DNA of 46,334 nt from Sandaracinus sp. Lineage in GTDB: Bacteria > Myxococcota_A > Polyangia > Polyangiales > Houyiibacteriaceae. Positions 29,615 through 36,770 of the stretch are shown here, piece by piece. The translations under genes were made by a program, and so were the position numbers. The notes beneath the pieces were generated by a model. That model was not told the DNA's origin, did not search any database, and was given only the letters and a program-made list of their open reading frames with translations. The stretch covers positions 1 through 46,334 of the forward strand of contig PABA01000187.1 of NCBI GenBank assembly GCA_002699025.1. Direction: 5' to 3'. The stretch's first letter is position 1. The number at the start of each line of letters is the position of its first letter.

Positions 29615-30183
29615 GAGGTCGCCTCCTTGGCCTCGTCCACCGCGTCCCCGGCGCCCGGGTCGTCCATGGCGTCCGGATCGTCCTCCCGGGCGACGGGGCC
29701 GGCGACCAGCTCCGCGTCCTCCACGTCGTCGGTGTCATCCGCGTCGGAGCCAGCCGGGGAGACGCCGGCGCTCGCGAGCATGGTCTCGGCGACGGCCGCC
29801 TCCTTGCGCGCCTGGCGCCGCTCCATGGTCTTCTCCGTGCGCCGCTGGATGGCCTGGGCCCGCGCGTGCACGACGTCGACGCCCTCGGGGGGCTGCTCGC
29901 GGACGAGGTCGTCGCTGCTCAGCCGCGGGATCTTCCGGGGCGGGGCCGCCGCGCCGCCGCTCGCCGTGCGCTGGATGTCCTTCTGGAGCTGCCGGAGCCC
30001 GGCCGGGTCCTCGCGCATCAGCTCGTCGATGCCGGACTGCTTGCGGAGCTCGTCGCTGGCCTTGCGGAACTCGCGGAGGCCCTTGCCGACGGCCTTCATC
30101 AGCTTCGGCATGCGGCCGGGCCCGACGGCGATCAGCAGGACGACCGCGAAGATCATGAACTCGCCGAAGCCGATGCCGAACAT
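29611..30183 (-). CDS. tatB: Sec-independent protein translocase subunit TatB
   Basis: A 190-residue protein starting MFGIGFGEFM. It has one N-terminal membrane helix (about 7-21), the glycine-proline hinge (VGPGRMPK) and an amphipathic helix (LMKAVGKGLREFRKASDELR), the layout of TatA/TatB. The Glu in the first helix and the length favour TatB, as does its place before tatC. The tail is acidic and rich in Asp (about 150-190), longer and more charged than in E. coli. An in-frame extension to 30234 is rejected because the membrane helix must be near the N-terminus. It leads the operon with tatC and the lpxR-like gene. Confidence 0.92.
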   Translation of the reverse strand: MFGIGFGEFMIFAVVLLIAVGPGRMPKLMKAVGKGLREFRKASDELRKQSGIDELMREDPAGLRQLQKDIQRTASGGAAAPPRKIPRLSSDDLVREQPPEGVDVVHARAQAIQRRTEKTMERRQARKEAAVAETMLASAGVSPAGSDADDTDDVEDAELVAGPVAREDDPDAMDDPGAGDAVDEAKEATS

Positions 30184-30302
30184 CTCGAAGCGAGCATGAA
30201 GCCGCCCCACCCCGGGCGGCAAGTGGGCTCGCACCGCACAGGGTAACAGGAAGGCGGGCCGAGCTCGGGGCGCGCGTGCGGAGCGAGGCCGGGCGGCGCG
30301 GC

Positions 30303-30953
30303 TCAGATGCGCGCGGCGACGGCCTTGAGCGTCGCCGAGGAGGTGGCGGGGACGTCCGCCGGGCGCCAGCGGAGCCGGCGCGGGTCGAGGCGCGTCAGGG
30401 TGGCGAGGAGCACGGCGGCGGCGAGGTGGGCGCCGAGGGGGGAGGCGTGGTGCCGGTCGGCCTCGTGGAGATCCAGCTCCGGGTGCGCGCCCAGGCTCCG
30501 CGCCCAGGCCTCGCCGACGGGGGCGAGGGTGGCGCCGACGGCGCGGGCCAGGCGCAGGTGGTGGCGGCGAACGACCGCGAGCCAGGCTTCGGGCCGGTGC
30601 CGCGACCAGCGCTGGCGGTAGGCGGGGTGGTCCGCGGCCCAGGCCCAGGTCTGGTAGAGCACGACCTGCGCCCGGGTGGCCTTCGCGGCGTCGGCGAGGC
30701 GGCGACCGAAGCGGTGGAAGCGCCGCGGCTTCAGGAGCGGGTCCGTGCTGCGGCTCTGCAGGACCACCACGTCCCAGCCCTCGGCGATCCGCTGCGGGGC
30801 GCCGAGCGCGCGCCAGTGCTTCTCCCAGTCGGCGCCGCCCTCGACGACGCGATCGTGCTGGATCGTCTGGCCCCCCTCCGCGGCCAGCGCCGCGACCTGC
30901 GCCGGGACGTCTTCGTAGAAGGTGTAGCTGTTGCCGACGAAGAGGACCCGCAC
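30303..30953 (-). CDS. SGNH-type hydrolase
   Basis: A 216-residue protein with the SGNH layout. Block I is FVGNSYTF with the nucleophile Ser9, block II is the Gly in VVEGGAD, block III is VVLQSRS (Gln/Ser where GxND is usual) and block V is DRHHAS with Asp166 and His169. The altered block III is typical of the DUF4886-like branch rather than classical GDSL esterases. No signal peptide is seen, so it acts in the cytoplasm. The likely reaction is ester or acetyl hydrolysis; the substrate is unknown. It follows the small gene at 30964 by 10 bp, so the two are probably one operon. Confidence 0.82.
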   Translation of the reverse strand: MRVLFVGNSYTFYEDVPAQVAALAAEGGQTIQHDRVVEGGADWEKHWRALGAPQRIAEGWDVVVLQSRSTDPLLKPRRFHRFGRRLADAAKATRAQVVLYQTWAWAADHPAYRQRWSRHRPEAWLAVVRRHHLRLARAVGATLAPVGEAWARSLGAHPELDLHEADRHHASPLGAHLAAAVLLATLTRLDPRRLRWRPADVPATSSATLKAVAARI

Positions 30954-30963
30954 CGGGGCCAGC

Positions 30964-31209
30964 CTACACGGTGCGGGGTCCGCTCGCGCGGCGGGGGCGG
31001 GCGCCGAGGTGCCGCTCGAGGAGCACCAGGCTGCGCGCGACCTCGAGGTCGTCCGGGTGGTCGAGGGCCTGGCGCTCGAGGAGCAGGTGGAGCTCCCGCG
31101 CGCAGCCGCGGCGGAGGAGGTAGGCGGCGAGATCCTTCGTGACGGGCGGCGGGGTCGTGCCGACGGGGACGATCAGGCTCGGGCGGGAAGCGGAAACGGG
31201 GCGGCGCAT
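30964..31209 (-). CDS. Small hypothetical helical protein
   Basis: An 81-residue protein. The start is ATG 31209, supported by an AGGAG site seven bases upstream; the longer frame to 31491 has no such site and reads as low-complexity sequence. After a basic, Pro-containing lead the sequence is strongly helical (TKDLAAYLLRRGCARELHLL, LDHPDDLEVARSLVLLERHL), like a single TPR or similar helical hairpin. A basic tail ends it. It is probably co-transcribed with the SGNH hydrolase. The function is unknown. Confidence 0.65.
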   Translation of the reverse strand: MRRPVSASRPSLIVPVGTTPPPVTKDLAAYLLRRGCARELHLLLERQALDHPDDLEVARSLVLLERHLGARPRRASGPRTV

Positions 31210-31538
31210 GGGAGGTCTCCTCGAAGCAGCCCGATCGAAGCAGGCCCCGTGCCAGACGACGAGCGCCGCCGATTCCGACCGCTCACGCGCGTCGAAGCGC
31301 CACACCCGCCCGCCCCGCGCATCCCCTGCGCCCCGAACTCGAGCCCCCGGCCGCTCCACCACGAAGCCAACCCGCTGCGAAGGCGAGCGCGTCCGATGGC
31401 GCCCCGTCGCTCGGCCCCACGGAGCCGCGTTCGTGTCGCGTCGAAGAACCGACCCGTGTGACGCGGCCGAAGGCCGCGCCGAGGGCCCCACGGGCCCGCT
31501 GGTAAGCCAAAATTAGCGAGCAAAGCGAGCGGAAACCG
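31210..31538. other. 329-bp intergenic region with a GAA-loop hairpin
   Basis: No gene is supported. It includes the upstream region of the small minus-strand gene, a hairpin at 31462-31478, and a less GC-rich patch at 31504-31534 (AAGCCAAAATTAGCGAGCAA) where AGCGAGCAAAGCGAGCGG repeats AGCGAGC. That patch lies just after the stop codon of the RND-type gene and could act in ending its transcript. Confidence 0.5.
31462..31478. repeat. REP-like hairpin with GAA loop (7-bp stem)
   Basis: CGCGGCC-GAA-GGCCGCG is a perfect 7-bp stem around the same 3-base loop as the hairpins near 17768 and 22528. It lies between two minus-strand genes. No purine run precedes it here, so only the hairpin part is shared. 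Confidence 0.5.
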
Positions 31539-33770
31539 TCAGCGCACGACGAGGCGGAGCATGGCGGGCATGAGCACGAGCTCGGCGAGGAGGGCGCCGG
31601 CGATGGCGACCAGGGAGAGCTCGGCGAAAGTGGCGATGGGCGGGAAGGCGCTCGCGAGGAGGGCGGCGAAGCCCGCGAGGAGCGTGAAGCCGCCGAGGCG
31701 CACGCCGCGGCCGCTCTCCCGCATGGTCGTGACGGCGGCGATGCGCGGGTCCTCCCGGCGGCCGCGCTCCTCGCGGTAGCGCACCAGCACGTGGATCGTT
31801 CCGTCCACGGCGAGCCCCAGGCAGACGGCGAAGACCATGGCGGTCGAGGCCGTGAAGGGGATGCCGCGGAGCCCCATCCAGCCGAGCACCAGCTCGAGCG
31901 GGAGGAGGTTCGGCGGCAGGCTCGCCAGCCCGGCGCGGAGGCTCCGCCCGAGGACGGCGATCACCAGGAGGATCAGCCCGAGCGCCAGCGCGAAGCCCAC
32001 CGCGAGCTCCCGGCCCAGCACGGTCAACGCCCGCGAGGTGCGCCAGGCCTCCCCGCCGGGGCGCGCGCCGTGCCGCGCCCCGAGGCGCTCTCCGAGCGCG
32101 ACCAAGCGCTCGGCCGGCACGTCTGCGAGGCCGACCTCGAGCGTGGCGCCCTCCGCCGTCGCGTCCCGCCAGGTGGGGAGGGCGGCGACGAGGCCCGCGA
32201 GCGCCTGGAGGGTCGCTCGATCCTCGGGGAGCGGCCCCTCGGCGAGGGTGGCCCAGGCCGCGTCGAGGAGCGCGTCGGGCCCCGCCACCCGCGCGACGCC
32301 GGGCTCGCTCGCCAGCTCGGCGCGGAGCGCGCGGACCTCGGCGAGGCCCGCGGGCGTGGCCGGGTCGACGGGGAGCGTGAGCGTGAGGCGCCGGAGGCCA
32401 CCGTGCTCGCGGGCGAGGAAGTCGGCCCGCTCGACGAGAGGCTCATCGGCTGGGAAGGGCTCGAGCAGGCGCGTCTCGGCGCGGACCCCGAGCGCGGCGA
32501 CGAGGGCCGCGACGAGCACCAGGGCGCTCGCCCCGAGCGCGCGCCAGGGGTGCGCGAGGGCCCAGCCGGCGAGGCCGAGCTCGCCCCGGGCCGGGCGCGG
32601 CGCTCGGCCGGCGACGGGGAGGAGGAGCGGGAGGAGGCCGACCGTGACCAGGTAGGCCACGAGCACGCCGGCGGCGCCGACGAGGGCGAAGTCGCGGAGC
32701 GCCGGCAGCTCTGCCCAGGCGAGGGACGCGAGGCCGAGGGCGGTCGTGAGCGAGGTCGCGAAGCAGGCGCGCGCCATGGCCTCGTGCGTGCGCGCGGCGG
32801 CGGCGTCGGCGTCGCGGCCGAGGGCGCGCTCCTCGGCATAGCGCCCGACGAGGTGCACCGCGTCGCCGACCGCCACGGTCAGGAGGAGCGGCGGCACGAT
32901 GATGGAGAGGAGCGTGATCGGGTGTCCGAGCCAGCCGAGCGTGCCCAGCACGAGCAGCACGCTGGCGCCCGCGGCGAGCATGGGGAGGGCGACGCCGGCC
33001 TGGCGGCGGAAGCCGAGGAAGAGCACGAGGAAGTTGCCGAGCGCGGCGAGCCCGGCGACGAGCTCCGGATCGCGGGCGAGCTGCGCCTTCAGCGCGGCCT
33101 CGAGGAGCGGCGCGCCCGTGGCCTCGACGCGCACGTCCCCGGCGACCTCCTCGGCGACGCGGACCACGGCGGCGGCGTCCGCGTCCGGGGCGAGGGTGGC
33201 GACGACGAGCAGGCTGGCACCGCTCCGCCCGACCGGCCCGCCGCGGAGCGCCGGCGCCTCGAGCACCTCGCGGGCGCGCGCCAGCTCGTCCGGGCTCGGC
33301 GCGGGGCCGCGCACCAGCGGGGCGACGACCAGGGCGCCGCCGAGGCGCTCGCCGAGGGCGGAGAGGCCGCCGGGCAAGCGCTCCGGGGCCGCCTCGACGA
33401 GGGCGGCGAGCGTGTCGAGGCCGGGGGCGTCGTCCCCTTCCGCGTCTTCCTCGAGGGCGGCGAGCCCGCGGGCGACGGGGACGTGCGGGATCGGGGTGGT
33501 GGTGGGCGCGTCGACGCGCTGCACCCCGGGCCGGGAGGCGAGGGCGCGGGCCACGCGATGGCTGGCGGCGAGGCGGGCGTCCGCGAGCGCCTCACCGGGG
33601 GCGGCGCGGAAGAGGAAGGCGACGCGCGCCGGCTGGCTCCGCGCGCCGGGGACGAGCGCGCGGGGGTCGAGGTCCTGCTCCAGCCGCGGGAGCCCCAGCG
33701 CGGCGACGACGGCGGCGAGGGCGAAGAGCGCGAGCAGGGCGCGGCGGTGGCGGAGGAGGGCGGTGCCCAC
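31539..33770 (-). CDS. RND superfamily (MMPL/HpnN-like) membrane exporter
   Basis: A 743-residue inner-membrane protein. A first helix (about 8-28) is followed by a large periplasmic domain to about 230, then a block of about five helices that includes GDAVHLVGRYAEE in its cytoplasmic-side loop. A second helix, a second periplasmic domain (about 430-590) and a second five-helix block with GLAVDGTIHVLVRYREERGR complete it. This internal duplication is the RND/MMPL hallmark, and the GDxxH/DGxxH pairs match the sterol-sensing-like HpnN/MMPL group. Such proteins export lipids, hopanoids or similar molecules; the cargo here is unknown. The start is GTG at 33770. No periplasmic adaptor or outer-membrane factor gene is adjacent. 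Confidence 0.88.
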   Translation of the reverse strand: MGTALLRHRRALLALFALAAVVAALGLPRLEQDLDPRALVPGARSQPARVAFLFRAAPGEALADARLAASHRVARALASRPGVQRVDAPTTTPIPHVPVARGLAALEEDAEGDDAPGLDTLAALVEAAPERLPGGLSALGERLGGALVVAPLVRGPAPSPDELARAREVLEAPALRGGPVGRSGASLLVVATLAPDADAAAVVRVAEEVAGDVRVEATGAPLLEAALKAQLARDPELVAGLAALGNFLVLFLGFRRQAGVALPMLAAGASVLLVLGTLGWLGHPITLLSIIVPPLLLTVAVGDAVHLVGRYAEERALGRDADAAAARTHEAMARACFATSLTTALGLASLAWAELPALRDFALVGAAGVLVAYLVTVGLLPLLLPVAGRAPRPARGELGLAGWALAHPWRALGASALVLVAALVAALGVRAETRLLEPFPADEPLVERADFLAREHGGLRRLTLTLPVDPATPAGLAEVRALRAELASEPGVARVAGPDALLDAAWATLAEGPLPEDRATLQALAGLVAALPTWRDATAEGATLEVGLADVPAERLVALGERLGARHGARPGGEAWRTSRALTVLGRELAVGFALALGLILLVIAVLGRSLRAGLASLPPNLLPLELVLGWMGLRGIPFTASTAMVFAVCLGLAVDGTIHVLVRYREERGRREDPRIAAVTTMRESGRGVRLGGFTLLAGFAALLASAFPPIATFAELSLVAIAGALLAELVLMPAMLRLVVR

Positions 33771-33778
33771 CCGCGCGA

Positions 33779-34045
33779 GTATGTGGTCGGTGTACGAAGC
33801 TGCCCAGCGCCGGCGTGGGCGTCGCGCCGACGTCGGCTCGTCGCGCGAAGATGGGGGCGGTGCGCGGAGCTGCCCAGCGCCGGCGTGGGCGTCGCCCGAG
33901 GTCGGCTCGGCGCGCGAAGATGAGGTCGGTGCGCGGAGCTGCCCAGCGCCGGCGTGGGCGTCGCCCGAGGTCGGCTCGGCGCGCGAAGATGAGGTCGGTG
34001 CGCGGAGCTACCCCGCGCCGGCGTGGGCGTCGCGGCGAGGCCGGC
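33779..34045. repeat. 69/70-bp tandem repeat, three full copies and a partial fourth
   Basis: The landmark TGCCCAGCGCCGGCGTGGGC recurs at 33801, 33871 and 33940, and a diverged form occurs at about 34009. The spacing is 70, 69 and 69 bp. Units two and three are almost identical, including GCGCGAAGATGAGGTCGGTG. The array fills the gap between the RND-type gene start and the end of the CxxxC lipoprotein gene, so it lies upstream of the RND-type gene and may overlap its promoter. Open frames through it are shadows. Confidence 0.92.
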
Positions 34046-34151
34046 GTCGGCGCTCCAGGCTGCGCCGAGGATGCTCGCGAGGTCGCGGCGACGGACCGCG
34101 CGCGCCCTCGCCCCTTCGGTGGGACGAGGGCGCGTGGGAGGAGGCGGCCGC
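34046..34151. other. Short intergenic remainder after the repeat array
   Basis: No gene is visible. GCGCCCTCGCCCC near 34110 and GGGACGAGGGCGC near 34121 are inverted copies able to form a GC-rich hairpin after the stop codon of the CxxxC lipoprotein gene (minus strand), a possible terminator. Confidence 0.45.
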
Positions 34152-35333
34152 TCAGCCGGCGGAGGCGCTGACCGAGCCGCTGACCGTCACCGAGGCCTCG
34201 AAGGTCACCTCGATGCGCGCGGCGGCGTCGAGCTGCGCCTCGATGGCCGAGCCGAGGCAGGCCGCGGCCTGGAGCCCCGCGTCGGCGGCGGCGCTCGCCG
34301 CGTCGTCGAGGCTCGCGGCGAGGTCGATGGTCGACTGCACCATCAGCGCGGCCTTCCGGCCGGCGGCGAGGATGCGCGGGTAGTTCGCGCGGAGCGTCGC
34401 CACGAGCTCCTCGAGCTCGACCGCGCTGGCGCCGTCGTAGGTCACGACGATCTGCGGCGGCGTGCACTCGGCGTCGAAGCTCGCGTCGGCCTCGCAGGCG
34501 GCCTCGCAGTCCGCGTCCGCGTCCACGTCGAGCTGCCCGCCTTCGCAGGTGGGCGCGATCCACTCCACGTCGCAGCTGCCGGTGCAGGTGCCCTCGCAGC
34601 TGCCGGAGACGTCCGCCTCGCAGCTCCCCGCGCAGCTCCCGTTGCAGGTCCCGCTGCACTCGCCCTCGAGGGTGCCCTCGCAGCTCCCGGAGCAGGTGCC
34701 GGTGCACACGCCCTCGCAGCTCCCGTCCGCGGCGGTGGCGCTGCACTCGCCGTCGCACTGGCCGACGCAGGTGCCGTCGCAGCTGCCCTCGACGAGCGCC
34801 GAGCACTCGCCGGAGCAGGTGCCGGTGCAGGAGCCCTCGCAGCTCACGTCGCCCTCCACGGTGCAGCTCCCGGAGCAGCTGCCCTCGCAGGTGCCGCTCA
34901 GCGTGCCGCCCTCGCAGCGCGGGGGCTCGGCCATCACGTCGAAGCTCGCGTCGCACTCGGCCACGCAGTCCACGTAGGCGTCGGCCTCGACCGTGCACTC
35001 GGCGGGGACGATGTCGACGAGGAGCGTGGCCTCGGTGGTCGTGAGCACGTCCTCGATGGCGGTCGCGGCGTTCTCGCAGGCGACCGCCGTGTCGGTCGAG
35101 GTCGCGGCGCCGAGGTCCATCGCGATGGCGTTGCAGGCGTCGCGCATCTCGGCGTCGGTCTCGGCGGTGGCCACGCTGAACGCGCCGGTCGCCTCGAAGA
35201 GCGCGTCGAGGCGCGGGTCGCCGTAGGCGCTGCTGACGGGCCCGGTGAAGTCGAGCGGGCAGCTCAGGGGCCCGCCTTCGTCGCAGGCGGCGGCTAGGGC
35301 GAGGAGCGAGAGAAGCCAGGGTGAGCGGTTCAT
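34152..35333 (-). CDS. Lipoprotein built of CxxxC modules
   Basis: A 393-residue lipoprotein precursor; the lipobox ALAAAC gives a lipidated Cys at residue 17. The middle third (about 130-265) consists of six modules in which cysteines are spaced exactly four apart, such as CEGSCTGTCSGEC and CDGTCVGQCDGEC, separated by six to eight residues. It is rich in Gly, Ser, Thr and Glu. The flanking N- and C-terminal domains are helical and Ala-rich. The regular spacing suggests a disulfide-stacked or beta-helical rod, but it could also bind metal; neither is shown. A GGAGAG site precedes ATG 35333. I recognise no named family. Confidence 0.82.
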   Translation of the reverse strand: MNRSPWLLSLLALAAACDEGGPLSCPLDFTGPVSSAYGDPRLDALFEATGAFSVATAETDAEMRDACNAIAMDLGAATSTDTAVACENAATAIEDVLTTTEATLLVDIVPAECTVEADAYVDCVAECDASFDVMAEPPRCEGGTLSGTCEGSCSGSCTVEGDVSCEGSCTGTCSGECSALVEGSCDGTCVGQCDGECSATAADGSCEGVCTGTCSGSCEGTLEGECSGTCNGSCAGSCEADVSGSCEGTCTGSCDVEWIAPTCEGGQLDVDADADCEAACEADASFDAECTPPQIVVTYDGASAVELEELVATLRANYPRILAAGRKAALMVQSTIDLAASLDDAASAAADAGLQAAACLGSAIEAQLDAAARIEVTFEASVTVSGSVSASAG

Positions 35334-35645
35334 GATCTCTCCAGACGGCGCGTGGGGGTCGATGCTTCACGCAGCCGACCCGGAGTCGTAGCAGGCGCCG
35401 CAGCCGGAGGGCAGCTGCCGGGCGCAGCTTGGGGGACCGAGGCTTGGAGGACCGAGGCTTGGAGCGAGGCGAACGGGGCCGCGGCGAATGACGTGCGTGG
35501 CCGTGGGCGCGTCCGCGCGGAGGGGATCGGGGCCGTGGCTGCGATGAGGGACCGGAGCAGCCGGCGGATCCCTCCGGGCGGAGGTGGGCCAGCCCCGTGG
35601 CCGCTGCGGTGTGACCGGAGCGCGTTCTCGCCGTAGAGAGGAGCG
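35334..35645. promoter_or_regulatory. 312-bp divergent intergenic region
   Basis: This separates the divergent CxxxC lipoprotein and rhodanese genes, so both promoters should lie here. AGGACCGAGGCTTGGAGGAC carries a short direct repeat (GGACCGAGGCTTGGAG, copies near 35433 and 35449). No sigma box or operator can be named. GAGAGGAG just before ATG 35646 is the ribosome site of the rhodanese gene. Confidence 0.4.
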
Positions 35646-36668
35646 ATGCGCATCGACGACAGGCACCGCTCCCTCGCTCTCCGGCTCACCCTCGCGCTCG
35701 CCGCCCTCGGGGCGCCCCTCGGCGCGGGCTGCGGGGACGATGACGGGGCCGTGGACGCGGGGAGGGGGGAGGACGCGGGCTCGCGGGACGGGGGCGAGAG
35801 CGACGCGGCCACCCCGAGCGAGGACGCGGCGACGCCCGAGGACGCGGCCGCCGTGCCCGACGCGGGCCCGGGGGAGCTCTGCGGCGCCGACTGCGACGTC
35901 GTGGTGGTGGACGCCGCCTGGCTGGCCGAGCACCTGGGCGCGAGCGACCTCGCCGTGCTCGACACGCGCGGCGCCAGCGCCTTCGAGGCGGGCCACGTCC
36001 CGGGCGCGCTCCTCGTCGACACGGGCGCGCTCCGTCGCAACGTCGGCGGCATCTCCGGTCAGGTCGCGCCGACCGCCGAGCTCGAGGCGGCCTTCCGGGA
36101 GGCCGGGCTCGCTCGCGACGACGCCGTGGTGGTGATGGGCGACGAGACCACCACCGGCCCGGCGCGGGTCTTCTGGACGCTCGAGTACGCCGGCCATCCG
36201 CGCGTGCTCTTCCTCGACGGAGGCTGGGGGGCCTGGACCGCCGGCTCCGGCGCGGTGGAGACGGGCGCCCCCGCGGCGGCTCCCTCGAGCTACACCATCG
36301 ACGCCCTCGACGAGGCGCGCCGGGTCGACGCCGACTGGATCCGCGACCGCATCGAGGACGAAGGCGTCGCGCTCTACGACGCGCGTTCGACGGGCGAGTA
36401 CGAGGCCGGGCACATCGCCGGGGCCGAGAGCGTCAACTGGACGACCAACGTGACGGGGGGCGCGCTCCGCGCCGAGGGCGACGTCCGCGCGCTCTACCCG
36501 GGGCTCGGCGACGCGACGACCGCGGTCGCCTACTGCCAGACGGGCTCGCGCGCGTCGGTGACCTATCTGGTGCTCCGCTGGCTCGGCGCCGAGGACGCGC
36601 GCCTCTACGACGGCTCCTGGGCCGAGTGGAGCACGCTCGACGCGGGGACCTACCCGCGGGAGCCCTGA
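35646..36668 (+). CDS. Two-domain rhodanese-like sulfurtransferase lipoprotein
   Basis: A 340-residue exported protein. The signal sequence ends at LGAGC (Cys29, likely lipidated), and an Asp/Ala-rich linker leads to two rhodanese domains. The C-terminal domain holds the active-site loop YCQTGSRAS with Cys297, which would carry the persulfide. The N-terminal domain has VVMGDETTT at the matching place and lacks the cysteine, the usual inactive partner in tandem thiosulfate or 3-mercaptopyruvate sulfurtransferases. Domain boundaries are about 85-195 and 215-335. The start ATG 35646 has a good GAGAGGAG site. Location outside the cytoplasm suggests sulfur transfer or cyanide detoxification there; the substrate is unknown. 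Confidence 0.9.
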   Translation: MRIDDRHRSLALRLTLALAALGAPLGAGCGDDDGAVDAGRGEDAGSRDGGESDAATPSEDAATPEDAAAVPDAGPGELCGADCDVVVVDAAWLAEHLGASDLAVLDTRGASAFEAGHVPGALLVDTGALRRNVGGISGQVAPTAELEAAFREAGLARDDAVVVMGDETTTGPARVFWTLEYAGHPRVLFLDGGWGAWTAGSGAVETGAPAAAPSSYTIDALDEARRVDADWIRDRIEDEGVALYDARSTGEYEAGHIAGAESVNWTTNVTGGALRAEGDVRALYPGLGDATTAVAYCQTGSRASVTYLVLRWLGAEDARLYDGSWAEWSTLDAGTYPREP

Positions 36669-36770
36669 GCGGCGGGCGCTCCGGGCTCCCCGCAGAGGGC
36701 GAGGGGCGCGCGGTCGATCATCCGGAGCTCGCTCCGCTCACCCGGTGCTCACCCTGTGCTCACCCGGCGC

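Noticed and set aside
33592-35370. 592-residue minus-strand frame over the 69/70-bp array and the CxxxC lipoprotein
   Set aside because: It is the wrong frame for the lipoprotein; the ARRADLGRRPRRRWAAPRTD-type repetition comes from the DNA array.
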